In this document: positions 1 to 5,434 of the stretch, piece by piece
How the letters are laid out: every line of letters starts with the position of its first letter
Numbering within the stretch: position 1 is the stretch's first letter
Assembly (NCBI GenBank): GCA_937920335.1
Contig: CALGUT010000398.1
Location: 1-5,434, forward strand
Direction of reading: 5' to 3'
DNA length: 5,434 bases
DNA from: an uncultured Opitutales bacterium
Lineage (GTDB): Bacteria; Verrucomicrobiota; Verrucomicrobiia; Opitutales; UBA2995
Notes under the pieces: generated by a model
The model's input: the letters and a program-made list of their open reading frames with translations, nothing else
The model's database searches: none
Told to the model about the DNA's origin: nothing
Program-made: the position numbers and the translations under genes

Positions 1-202
1 CTCCAGTGAGGCGATGGCTATGAATGGCTCTTAGGTGTGTCTCACGATCCAGAGTTTCTCGTATGTAGATCGGATCTAATTTTCCTTCGAAAAGATTATG
101 CGCTATATGTAAGTATCCGGTTCTGAAGTTCCGTCTCAATAAGAACGCAAAGGTCGTTCCAGCTGTTTTTCTTAGATGGATAAAGCAAAAGAATTTTTTC
201 AT
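1..202 (-). CDS. Sulfotransferase family protein, N-terminal part (runs off left edge)
   Basis: Reading the minus strand from an ATG at 202 gives 67 uninterrupted codons to the window edge, so only the N-terminus is present. The protein opens with MKKFFCFIHLRKTAGTTFAF. Residues 7-17 (FIHLRKTAGTT) match the 5'-phosphosulfate-binding loop that sulfotransferases use to hold the donor PAPS, usually written H(I/L)xKTAGT(T/S). A later segment, RAIHSHRLTG (about 58-67), resembles the GH(R/L)P-type stretch that follows in these enzymes. The family transfers sulfate to sugars, polysaccharides or other acceptors; the acceptor cannot be told from this fragment. GC is about 41% by hand count, lower than the genes to the right, and four of eight arginines use AGA, so the gene may be acquired. 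The start is chosen because the donor loop sits near the N-terminus. No Shine-Dalgarno precedes it. The 137 bp between it and lexA is AT-rich, with no convincing promoter. Confidence 0.8.
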   Translation of the reverse strand, partial: MKKFFCFIHLRKTAGTTFAFLLRRNFRTGYLHIAHNLFEGKLDPIYIRETLDRETHLRAIHSHRLTG

Positions 203-303
203 AGCTGCCAGGAGAATTCATCCTCTAGATTTAATTTTTCTGGTCAACTAGATAGCTTTTAGTGATCCTTCAGTGGCAGTTTGCTCTTTATTTACGCAAA
301 TGT

Positions 304-318
304 GTCCCCCTTGGGAAC
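304..318 (-). terminator. Weak hairpin downstream of lexA
   Basis: In the minus-strand transcript, 22 nt after the lexA stop codon, GTTCCC-AAG-GGGGAC can fold into a 6-bp stem with one G-U pair and a 3-nt loop. The G-U pair makes it stable only in the lexA direction. No U-run follows, so it is not a textbook intrinsic terminator. It may be a pause or 3'-end stabilising element, or chance. Confidence 0.25.
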
Positions 319-339
319 TGAGAATGTGTCTTAATTCTC

Positions 340-972
340 TTACAATTTACGGACTATCGATCGTGCGATTCCCTGTATCACGAGTTCAGATACGGGATGC
401 AGATCTGGATAGTTTACGTTTTCTGCTTTTAGATAGGGAGGCGCGCTATTTGGTTTTATGAAACGTTTTAGCGTAGTGGCTCCGTCTATCAAGGCGGCTA
501 CTATATCGCCATCATTCGGGAGAGCCGGCTCAATAATGACCATGTCGCCGTCGTGGATGCCGGCATCAATCATACTTTCCCCCCGAACCTTTAAAGCAAA
601 GGAACGTCTTGAGCGTCGAATACCTGCGGTGTTAATGTCGACCTGAATACGATCAATAGCGTCCCCTTGTTCGATTCCGTCTGGATATCCCGCAGCGATA
701 TTTCCATAAACTGGCATATCGATCACCTCAAGTGATTCTTTGGGCGATTCTTCTGAAGTCTCGTAGGTAATACGATAGGTGCGGGCTTGGCCGGCGATTC
801 GGGTTATATAGCCCTTGTTTTCCAAGGCTCGGAGATGGCCAACTACTGCGTTGGTACTGTTAAAACCGAAATGATCGCGAATCTCGCGAATGCTGGGCCA
901 AAAGCCCCGTTCCTGAGAAAAGACCTGTAGGAATCCCAGAATTTCCTGTTGGCGTAAGGTAAGCTCGTCCAT
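340..972 (-). CDS. lexA: LexA, SOS-response transcriptional repressor
   Basis: LexA represses DNA-damage genes until RecA filaments trigger its self-cleavage. The 210-residue protein has the expected layout. Residues 1-65 form the winged helix-turn-helix, starting MDELTLRQQEILGFL, with recognition helix STNAVVGHLRALENKG. A linker covers about 70-85, longer and more acidic than in E. coli. The S24-type protease domain follows: scissile Ala94-Gly95 in NIAAGYP, nucleophile Ser133 in VRGESM, and general-base Lys169 in TTLKRF. All catalytic parts are intact, so it should be an autocleaving repressor. The ATG at 972 is preferred over an upstream in-frame TTG at 1071, because family members start at MxxLTxRQxE and the extension is a low-complexity Lys/Glu/Arg stretch read from a polypyrimidine tract. 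There is no Shine-Dalgarno; the likely promoter predicts a nearly leaderless mRNA. The recognition helix differs from both the E. coli and B. subtilis types, so the operator may be lineage-specific. Confidence 0.96.
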   Translation of the reverse strand: MDELTLRQQEILGFLQVFSQERGFWPSIREIRDHFGFNSTNAVVGHLRALENKGYITRIAGQARTYRITYETSEESPKESLEVIDMPVYGNIAAGYPDGIEQGDAIDRIQVDINTAGIRRSRRSFALKVRGESMIDAGIHDGDMVIIEPALPNDGDIVAALIDGATTLKRFIKPNSAPPYLKAENVNYPDLHPVSELVIQGIARSIVRKL

Positions 973-1006
973 AGTGATAAAATATGCAGTGGTTATATGT
1001 TCAGTG
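972..1006 (-). repeat. Three CACT(G/A) units at exact 15-bp phasing in the lexA promoter
   Basis: On the minus strand CACTG occurs at 1006 and 991 and CACTA at 976, each 15 bp after the previous one. The first two full units, CACTGAACATATAAC and CACTGCATATTTTAT, agree at 10 of 15 positions. The third unit runs into the lexA start codon. The array covers the spacer, the -10 box and the transcription start. It could be a direct-repeat operator or a chance pattern. Confidence 0.35.
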
Positions 1007-1010
1007 TCAA
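981..1010 (-). promoter_or_regulatory. Probable lexA promoter with a GAACA half-operator
   Basis: Reading toward lexA, a perfect -35 TTGACA (1010-1005) is followed after 18 bp by CATATT (986-981), a 4/6 match to the -10 consensus. Transcription would begin near 974-975, only 2-3 nt before the ATG at 972, so the message would be almost leaderless, in keeping with the missing Shine-Dalgarno. Between the two boxes lies GAACATAT (1002-995). Its GAAC core matches one half of the known Gram-positive LexA box (GAAC-N4-GTTC), but the second half is not conserved. A repressor bound here would block RNA polymerase, so autoregulation is plausible but not shown. Confidence 0.45.
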
Positions 1011-1020
1011 GATTGGGAAA

Positions 1021-1070
1021 TTTACTTTTTTCCTTCTCTCTTCTGACTTCTATCTTCTCACTCCTGCTCA
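1021..1070 (+). other. Polypyrimidine leader before the ABA4-like gene
   Basis: Of these 50 bases immediately before the ATG at 1071, 43 are C or T. The tract lies in the presumed 5' leader of the plus-strand gene. It leaves no room for a purine Shine-Dalgarno and should be unstructured in RNA. No clear plus-strand -35/-10 pair is visible in the 98-bp gap, so the promoter of that gene is not assigned. Confidence 0.4.
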
Positions 1071-1547
1071 ATGCCGATTTGGATTGTAGAGTACTTTGGT
1101 CAAGAACGGTTGAACTTTTTGTTTTGGATCATCACTGCCTCAACGGCTCCGTTCTGGATCGTGATGATTGCGTTTGGTCACCGAAATTGGGCGAAAAACT
1201 TGTGTCATCCCTGGTTGATCCCGCCGCTGCTTGGAGGTCTCTACCTCTACTGCATCTATCTTTTGTTTACGGTGACATCGACGCCGAATATACCAGAGAC
1301 CACGATGAAAGGTATTCGCAGCTTCTGGAACCATCCATTTCTGTTTATGGCGCTTTGGTCCCATCGCATGATACTGGACCTGTTTTGCGGAATGATTTTG
1401 AATCGTACGACCGAGGGCAGCGGCAGGTCCGGGAAATTATCTTTGTTGCTGATCTGGATACTGGGTCCGATCGGAATCATGGTGTTTGCCGTACGCTACT
1501 GGATGAATGTCAGCGAACGGCTTCCTTCTAAAAAGCAAACCCAATAG
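1071..1547 (+). CDS. ABA4-like (DUF4281) integral membrane protein
   Basis: The 158-residue protein is strongly hydrophobic, with four likely membrane helices at about 14-36, 45-68, 88-110 and 123-143 and a short basic C-terminal tail. Its motifs fit the ABA4-like family: an aromatic/proline-rich first helix ending in APFW, a PPLLGGLYLY segment opening helix 2, ALWSHRMILDLFCG in helix 3 (family pattern W-x-H-x(4)-D-L-F-x-G), and GPIGIMVF in helix 4. Plant ABA4 is required for making neoxanthin from violaxanthin. The role of bacterial members is not established, so a carotenoid-related activity here is only a possibility. Length is typical for a bacterial member. The gene is divergent from lexA across 98 bp and convergent with the GIY-YIG gene, so it appears monocistronic. 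The start follows a polypyrimidine tract without a Shine-Dalgarno. Longer readings in the other frames of this region do not resemble proteins. Confidence 0.75.
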   Translation: MPIWIVEYFGQERLNFLFWIITASTAPFWIVMIAFGHRNWAKNLCHPWLIPPLLGGLYLYCIYLLFTVTSTPNIPETTMKGIRSFWNHPFLFMALWSHRMILDLFCGMILNRTTEGSGRSGKLSLLLIWILGPIGIMVFAVRYWMNVSERLPSKKQTQ

Positions 1548-1561
1548 TCGGCTGGGACTAT
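1544..1561. terminator. Inverted repeat holding both convergent stop codons
   Basis: ATAGTC-GGCTGG-GACTAT is a perfect 6-bp inverted repeat with a 6-nt loop. It contains the TAG stop of the plus-strand gene (1545-1547) and, on the other strand, the TAG stop of the GIY-YIG gene (1560-1558), placed symmetrically. A second small plus-strand hairpin, CGAC-GAAA-GTCG (1567-1578) with a GNRA tetraloop, follows closely. Neither is followed by a T-run, so intrinsic termination would be weak. A bidirectional 3'-end element is the most natural reading. Confidence 0.35.
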
Positions 1562-2454
1562 CCGAGCGACGAAAGTCGACGATCTATTAGCCAGTCGGAA
1601 ACAGTGTCCTGACTGATTGGCTGGGATAGTTCGATTCCTTTGCTTTGATTGAGTTTTCTGTTTCTGCGAGGGCCGGCTGCGAAAAAGTGGAAGGCGTATT
1701 TCCAATCTTGCCAGCAGAGTATCCGGAGGGACTTGTCCATCCGAATCAGATTGAACATCAAGGGACCGGAAAGAGCCCAAAGAGCCCAGCGATGTTTTCC
1801 TTCCAAGTAGGAGAGAAAGTGTTTCTGCAACCAGTGATTGAAGCGACCCCGACCGAACGCGAGCGTGAGCTGTTTGTAATACTGATTCTCCATGACATTG
1901 TCCGGAAGTGAAAACCCACTTTTCGAACGAGATTGAGTCACGAGTAACAACCGTTGCCAGGCACGAAGTGCTCGAGGAGTTAACCCTGCTGGAAATGAAC
2001 CAAATAAGAGTTCGTCGCCTTTGACCTGAGGAGTTCCCTCACCTGAATGTCTGCGTATGGAAAATCGATCTCCTTCATAGCGACAGATTACGTAGGGGTT
2101 TTTAAATGGATAGACCTGTGCCCGATTGTAGCGAGGGTTGTACTTTCGTATCAGCTTGTTCTCAAGTTTGAGAGCGGCTTTCTCGGAGTGACAGGTTTTA
2201 AAGGTGATCGACTGGGTTGCATTTACAAGTCTGACCAGTCGCTTGTCCGCTCTTTCAGCTTTGATACTGCGGTATGAACTGACGCGTTGTTTCAGATTCT
2301 TAGCTTTACCAATGTAGAGAATCTTATCGTCTTCGGCTCTAAAGTGGTAGACACCGGGCTTCTCGGGCAATTCGACAAAAAAATTACCTCCCACTGTTTT
2401 AGCCAGAGGGTTTGGAAGATCAAAAAGGAGGAGTTGTTCAGTGCGTTTGTCCAC
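1558..2454 (-). CDS. Cho-like / UvrC N-terminal-like GIY-YIG endonuclease
   Basis: The 298-residue protein has the UvrC-type GIY-YIG domain at about 28-112. PGVYHF gives Tyr36, LYIGKAKNLKQR gives Tyr47, Lys50 and Arg57, and LENKLIRKYNPRYN gives metal-binding Glu98 and Asn110. The Tyr47-to-Arg57 and Glu98-to-Asn110 spacings equal those of UvrC, so the 3'-incision site looks intact. The rest (113-298) has no UVR motif, RNase H-like 5' nuclease or helix-hairpin-helix. It ends with a Trp/aromatic-rich part and a basic AAGPRRNRKL stretch of unknown job. Size and layout resemble E. coli Cho (about 295 aa), an alternative 3' nuclease working with UvrAB and induced by SOS. Nucleotide excision repair is therefore the likely role, by analogy. 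The start is GTG at 2454, 10 bp after the hemL stop, with no Shine-Dalgarno. The family-like N-terminus LLLFDLPNPL supports it over an in-frame GTG at codon 21. Confidence 0.82.
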   Translation of the reverse strand: MDKRTEQLLLFDLPNPLAKTVGGNFFVELPEKPGVYHFRAEDDKILYIGKAKNLKQRVSSYRSIKAERADKRLVRLVNATQSITFKTCHSEKAALKLENKLIRKYNPRYNRAQVYPFKNPYVICRYEGDRFSIRRHSGEGTPQVKGDELLFGSFPAGLTPRALRAWQRLLLVTQSRSKSGFSLPDNVMENQYYKQLTLAFGRGRFNHWLQKHFLSYLEGKHRWALWALSGPLMFNLIRMDKSLRILCWQDWKYAFHFFAAGPRRNRKLNQSKGIELSQPISQDTVSDWLIDRRLSSLG

Positions 2455-2464
2455 TGCAGTTAGT

Positions 2465-3742
2465 TTAGAGATGTTTAATAGCCTCGGTCAGCACATCGCA
2501 AGCCATATTGATCGCATCTCCTTCATGAGCCGAAGAAATAAAACAGGTTTCGTAGGCTGAAGGTGGTAGATAAACGCCTTTTCCCAATACGTGGTGAAAG
2601 ATGGTTTTGAAATGCTCAGTTTTACTAGCGGTTGCTTCTTCGTAATTTGTAACCGGTGTCTCGGAGAAATACATACAAAACATACTCCCGGTTTGAGGTA
2701 CTTGAAGTGGGATTCCTTTTTCTTTGGCAGCGCTTATCAGGGCATTTCGTATTTGCTCACCAAATTCGTTGAGGCGAGGATACGGATCTTCCGATGTCAA
2801 CTTCTCGAGCGCCGCGATTCCAGCGGCCATCGCAAGAGGGTTCCCACTCAAGGTGCCTGCCTGATAAACCGGACCGAGCGGTGCTATGGAATGCATGATC
2901 TCGGTCTTTCCGCCAAAAGCTCCGACTGGAAGGCCCCCTCCAATGATTTTTCCTAGAGCCGTAAGGTCAGGCATGACGCCTGTTTTTTCCTGTACGCCTC
3001 CCGGGGCTACTCTGAAACCGGTCATCACTTCATCAAATATTAGGACCGTGCCATGCTCGGTGCACAAGCTGCGCATGTGTTCCAGGTATCCTTCCAGCGG
3101 GAATATCAGACCGACATTAGCGGGAAATGGTTCAACGATCACAGCGGCCAACTCGTCCCCGTATTGTTTGAAAGCGTTGGAGAGTGCCTCAGGGTCGTTA
3201 TAGGGTAGAACGATGGTTTCTGCTGCAAAACTAGGGGGGATTCCTGCGCTGTCGGGGTTGCCTAATGTGAGTGCCCCGGAACCAGCTTGAACCAACAATG
3301 AGTCCACATGCCCGTGATAGCACCCGGCAAATTTGATAATTTTATTGCGCCCGGTAAATCCCCGAGCGAGGCGAATGGCTGACATCGTGGCTTCTGTGCC
3401 GCTGTTCACCATACGCACCATTTCGACTGAAGGAACCATCTCAACGATTTTCTCGGCCATGGTGACCTCGTAGGGATTTGGCGTTCCAAAGCTGGTGCCT
3501 GAGTCCAATGCCTTGGAAATCGCCGCTTTGATCGTAGGATCATTATGACCATGGATCGAAGGCCCCCACGTGCAGACAAAATCAATCAGTTCTTGATCGT
3601 CGGCCGTGTAGAGCTTGGCGCCCTGGGCGCGTTTCGTGAAAAAGGGAGTTCCGCCGACCGAGCGAAACGCTCTGACGGGTGAGTTTACACCACCGGGGAT
3701 GATTTTTTGGGCGCGTTCGAAGAGTTCGTTTGAGTGGGTCAT
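2465..3742 (-). CDS. hemL: Glutamate-1-semialdehyde 2,1-aminomutase
   Basis: HemL is a PLP enzyme of the class-III aminotransferase fold. It isomerises glutamate-1-semialdehyde to 5-aminolevulinate, the last step of the C5 route into haem and other tetrapyrroles. The 425-residue length is standard. Visible landmarks are the N-terminal PGGVNSPVRAF (16-26), NSGTEATMSAIRLARG (113-128) for cofactor phosphate binding, CYHGHVDSLLVQAGSGA (141-157), Glu204 in VIVEP, Asp237 in IFDEVMTGFR contacting the PLP ring nitrogen, Schiff-base Lys265 in LGKIIGGGLPVGAFGG, and GTLSGNPLAMAAG near 296-308. Nothing essential is missing. The segment after VEP reads FPANVG instead of the common VAGNMG, a lineage variant. 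It lies 24 bp after nadE and 10 bp before the GIY-YIG gene, so co-transcription is likely. The ATG at 3742 is followed by the conserved S-x-x-L-F-x-x-A-x-x-x-I-P-G-G start. It is preceded by CCTCCT rather than a Shine-Dalgarno. Confidence 0.97.
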   Translation of the reverse strand: MTHSNELFERAQKIIPGGVNSPVRAFRSVGGTPFFTKRAQGAKLYTADDQELIDFVCTWGPSIHGHNDPTIKAAISKALDSGTSFGTPNPYEVTMAEKIVEMVPSVEMVRMVNSGTEATMSAIRLARGFTGRNKIIKFAGCYHGHVDSLLVQAGSGALTLGNPDSAGIPPSFAAETIVLPYNDPEALSNAFKQYGDELAAVIVEPFPANVGLIFPLEGYLEHMRSLCTEHGTVLIFDEVMTGFRVAPGGVQEKTGVMPDLTALGKIIGGGLPVGAFGGKTEIMHSIAPLGPVYQAGTLSGNPLAMAAGIAALEKLTSEDPYPRLNEFGEQIRNALISAAKEKGIPLQVPQTGSMFCMYFSETPVTNYEEATASKTEHFKTIFHHVLGKGVYLPPSAYETCFISSAHEGDAINMACDVLTEAIKHL

Positions 3743-3766
3743 AGTAGGAGGAATCGATTCTGGAAA

Positions 3767-5416
3767 TTAGTCGATGTAGCGTTGAACGATAGGTATTCGC
3801 CGGCCGACTCCGAAGGCGAGGGGAGTGATTTTGAGCCCTGGAGCGGCTTGTTTGCGTTTGTATTCGTTTAAATCGACTTTCCGAACCATATCGTCGACTA
3901 CAGCGCGATCGAATCCCATGGCTGCGATATCTGCGCGTGAGCGTCCTTCCTCTACGTAAGCCTTCAAGATGGCGTCCAGAATATCGTAGGAAGGAAGGCT
4001 GTCTTCATCCTTTTGATCGGGGCGAAGTTCAGCCGACGGGGGTTTGATGATCGTAGAGTCGGGTATAATTTCAACCTTGCTGTTGATGTGTCGGGCCAGA
4101 TCAAAAACCTTGGTTTTCGGAAGATCTGATATAACGGCGAGTCCACCGCACATGTCTCCATAGAGCGTACAGTAACCGACGGCCAATTCACTCTTGTTAC
4201 CAGTCGTTAGCAGCAATGCTCCGTATTTATTGGAGAGAGCCATGAGGAGTAAGCCGCGCGCTCTTGCCTGAATGTTCTCCTCCGTGACGTCGCGTTCCTG
4301 TCCTTCAAAGAGGCTTTGCAAAGTTTTTTCGGATGAAGCCACGACATCGGCGATCGGTAGGTAATGAAATTGGATACCGAGGTTCTTCGCTAAATTCTCC
4401 GCGTCATCTTTACTATGTTGACTGGAAATACTCGATGGAAGGCTGATTCCTATCACATTTTCCGCACCAAGGGCTTCTTTGGCGATCACTGCGGTGACCG
4501 CGGAATCGATGCCCCCGCTGAGTCCAATCAACGCTTTTTTGAACCCACATTTGTGGACGTAATCCCTCAATCCTAATACCAATGCTTCGTGAATGTCCCG
4601 CATCTCAGATTGGACGTAGCTGTCTGAGATTTGGTAGTGGGTCGATTCGAGATCCACCAATACGGTATCTTCTTTAAAAGCCGCCATGGCGCAGATGATA
4701 TCACCCCGGTCGTTAGCTACGAGACTTCGGCCGTCAAATATCAACTCGTCATTTCCGCCAACCATATTGCAATAGACGACTGGGCAGTGGCACTGGCTGG
4801 CTGCATCTGTGATGAGGGTTGAGCGAATTTCATTCTTCTCGTTATGCCAGGGACTGGCAGAAAGGTTAATGATGAGGTCAACCTTTTCATCAGCGAGTAT
4901 TTTGAGCGGGTCTTTATGATAACGATGCCGGGTTTCTACAATCGGATGAGTCCATATATCCTCACAGATGGTAACTCCGATCTTTAGACCCTTGAACTGA
5001 ATGCATTCGGGAGCGTCCGCGGGCTGGAAATAGCGGTCTTCATCGAACACGTCATAGGAGGGAAGCAGACATTTCCGAAAGATCTTATAAACCTGACCGC
5101 CTCGACACCAGGCTGCTGAGTTGAAAAACTGTCTGCCGACTTTTGCATTGTTGGTTTCAACAAAACCGACCAGCAGTGGCACATTTTCAGCATGACTGGC
5201 TATTTTGAGGAGCGCATCCTCATTGTCAGGAACGAATCGCTGCTTGAATAGCAGGTCCCTTGGAGGATATCCCGTGACCGCCAGCTCAGGAAAAACCACC
5301 AGCTCTGCGCCTTCCTGGCATAGCTTCTGATAGGCGTTTACGATTCGGTCGGTGTTTCCCGGAATGTCTCCGACGGTGGTATTAATCTGTGCGATTCCAA
5401 TCCGCATGGTTGGCAT
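3767..5416 (-). CDS. nadE: Glutamine-dependent NAD+ synthetase
   Basis: NadE amidates nicotinic acid adenine dinucleotide to NAD+ in the cytosol using ATP and ammonia; this two-domain form draws the ammonia from glutamine. Residues 1 to about 270 are the nitrilase-type glutaminase, with its triad visible as Glu44 (VVFPELAVTGYPPRDLL), Lys115 (RKCLLPSYDVFDEDRYF) and Cys151 (GVTICEDIW). Residues from about 275 form the synthetase, with the ATP pyrophosphatase loop SGGIDS at 300-305, substrate-binding TTGNKSELAVGY (404-415) and the C-terminal PP(S)AELRPDQKDEDSLP segment (459-475). The 549-residue length fits the compact bacterial two-domain form. Two starts are possible: ATG at 5416 and ATG at 5407, three codons later. 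The second places MRIGIAQINTTVGDI exactly at the usual family start. Neither has a Shine-Dalgarno. It is the first gene of the nadE-hemL-nuclease run; only 18 bp of upstream sequence is present, so its promoter is outside or just at the edge. Confidence 0.97.
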   Translation of the reverse strand: MPTMRIGIAQINTTVGDIPGNTDRIVNAYQKLCQEGAELVVFPELAVTGYPPRDLLFKQRFVPDNEDALLKIASHAENVPLLVGFVETNNAKVGRQFFNSAAWCRGGQVYKIFRKCLLPSYDVFDEDRYFQPADAPECIQFKGLKIGVTICEDIWTHPIVETRHRYHKDPLKILADEKVDLIINLSASPWHNEKNEIRSTLITDAASQCHCPVVYCNMVGGNDELIFDGRSLVANDRGDIICAMAAFKEDTVLVDLESTHYQISDSYVQSEMRDIHEALVLGLRDYVHKCGFKKALIGLSGGIDSAVTAVIAKEALGAENVIGISLPSSISSQHSKDDAENLAKNLGIQFHYLPIADVVASSEKTLQSLFEGQERDVTEENIQARARGLLLMALSNKYGALLLTTGNKSELAVGYCTLYGDMCGGLAVISDLPKTKVFDLARHINSKVEIIPDSTIIKPPSAELRPDQKDEDSLPSYDILDAILKAYVEEGRSRADIAAMGFDRAVVDDMVRKVDLNEYKRKQAAPGLKITPLAFGVGRRIPIVQRYID

Positions 5417-5434
5417 TAGAAGGATAGTTGAACC

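Noticed and set aside
217..247. TTGACC (247-242) and GATGAA (222-217) as a sulfotransferase promoter
   Set aside because: The spacing is 19 bp and the -10 match is poor; not strong enough to list.
973..1071. In-frame 33-residue N-terminal extension of LexA starting at TTG 1071
   Set aside because: It comes from the polypyrimidine tract, is low complexity, and lies before the conserved LexA start MDELTLRQQE. The promoter boxes also sit inside it.
974..1531. 185-codon plus-strand reading frame overlapping the ABA4-like gene
   Set aside because: It has no recognisable family features, and the overlapping 1071-1547 frame has clear membrane helices and ABA4-like motifs.
2394..2394. Internal GTG (codon 21) as start of the GIY-YIG protein
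   Set aside because: It would remove the LLLFDLPNPL segment that looks like the natural N-terminus, and it gives no better ribosome-binding site.
2591..3203. Plus-strand open frames inside hemL
   Set aside because: They are shadows of a full-length, intact hemL with all catalytic residues.
3746..3751. AGGAGG on the plus strand upstream of hemL
   Set aside because: It lies on the strand opposite hemL. The nearest plus-strand ATG (3774) is followed at once by a stop codon, so it serves no gene.
4631..4822. Short plus-strand open frame within nadE
   Set aside because: It is antisense to the conserved glutaminase domain, with no family features.

Overview
The window is about half GC and carries chromosomal housekeeping genes. 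The flavour of several proteins suggests Verrucomicrobiota, probably the Opitutae side, and possibly marine. The pointers are a LexA with an unusual recognition helix, a short UvrC-like GIY-YIG protein starting with an LFDLPNPL-type segment, and a HemL carrying VEPFPANVG. This assignment is an inference from family resemblance and was not tested by any search.

Left part (1-1071). The minus strand carries the first 67 codons of a sulfotransferase that runs off the left edge. It is AT-rich and easy to miss because it is cut. Upstream of it on the same strand is lexA (972-340), the SOS repressor, with its cleavage site and catalytic Ser/Lys pair visible. The 98 bp upstream of lexA is shared with a divergent gene. 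It holds a good -35/-10 pair, a GAACA half-site and an unexplained set of 15-bp phased repeats.

Middle (1071-1561). The plus strand carries a four-helix membrane protein of the ABA4-like/DUF4281 family, named for a plant protein needed for neoxanthin synthesis. It converges with the next gene, leaving only 10 bp between stop codons. Both stops lie inside one perfect inverted repeat.

Right part (5416-1558, minus strand). This is a tight three-gene run that is probably one transcript: nadE (glutamine-dependent NAD+ synthetase), hemL (glutamate-1-semialdehyde aminomutase, tetrapyrrole synthesis) and a Cho-like/UvrC N-terminal-like GIY-YIG nuclease. Gaps are 24 and 10 bp. The first two make cofactors. 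The third is probably a DNA-repair nuclease with no evident metabolic link to them, although its closeness to lexA invites the question of SOS control.

None of the six start sites has a purine-rich Shine-Dalgarno sequence, and most are preceded by pyrimidines. I see no RNA genes, CRISPR arrays, insertion sequences or phage genes. I did not find a clearly new multi-gene system. The best leads are the lexA promoter repeats, the Cho-like nuclease and the ABA4-like protein.
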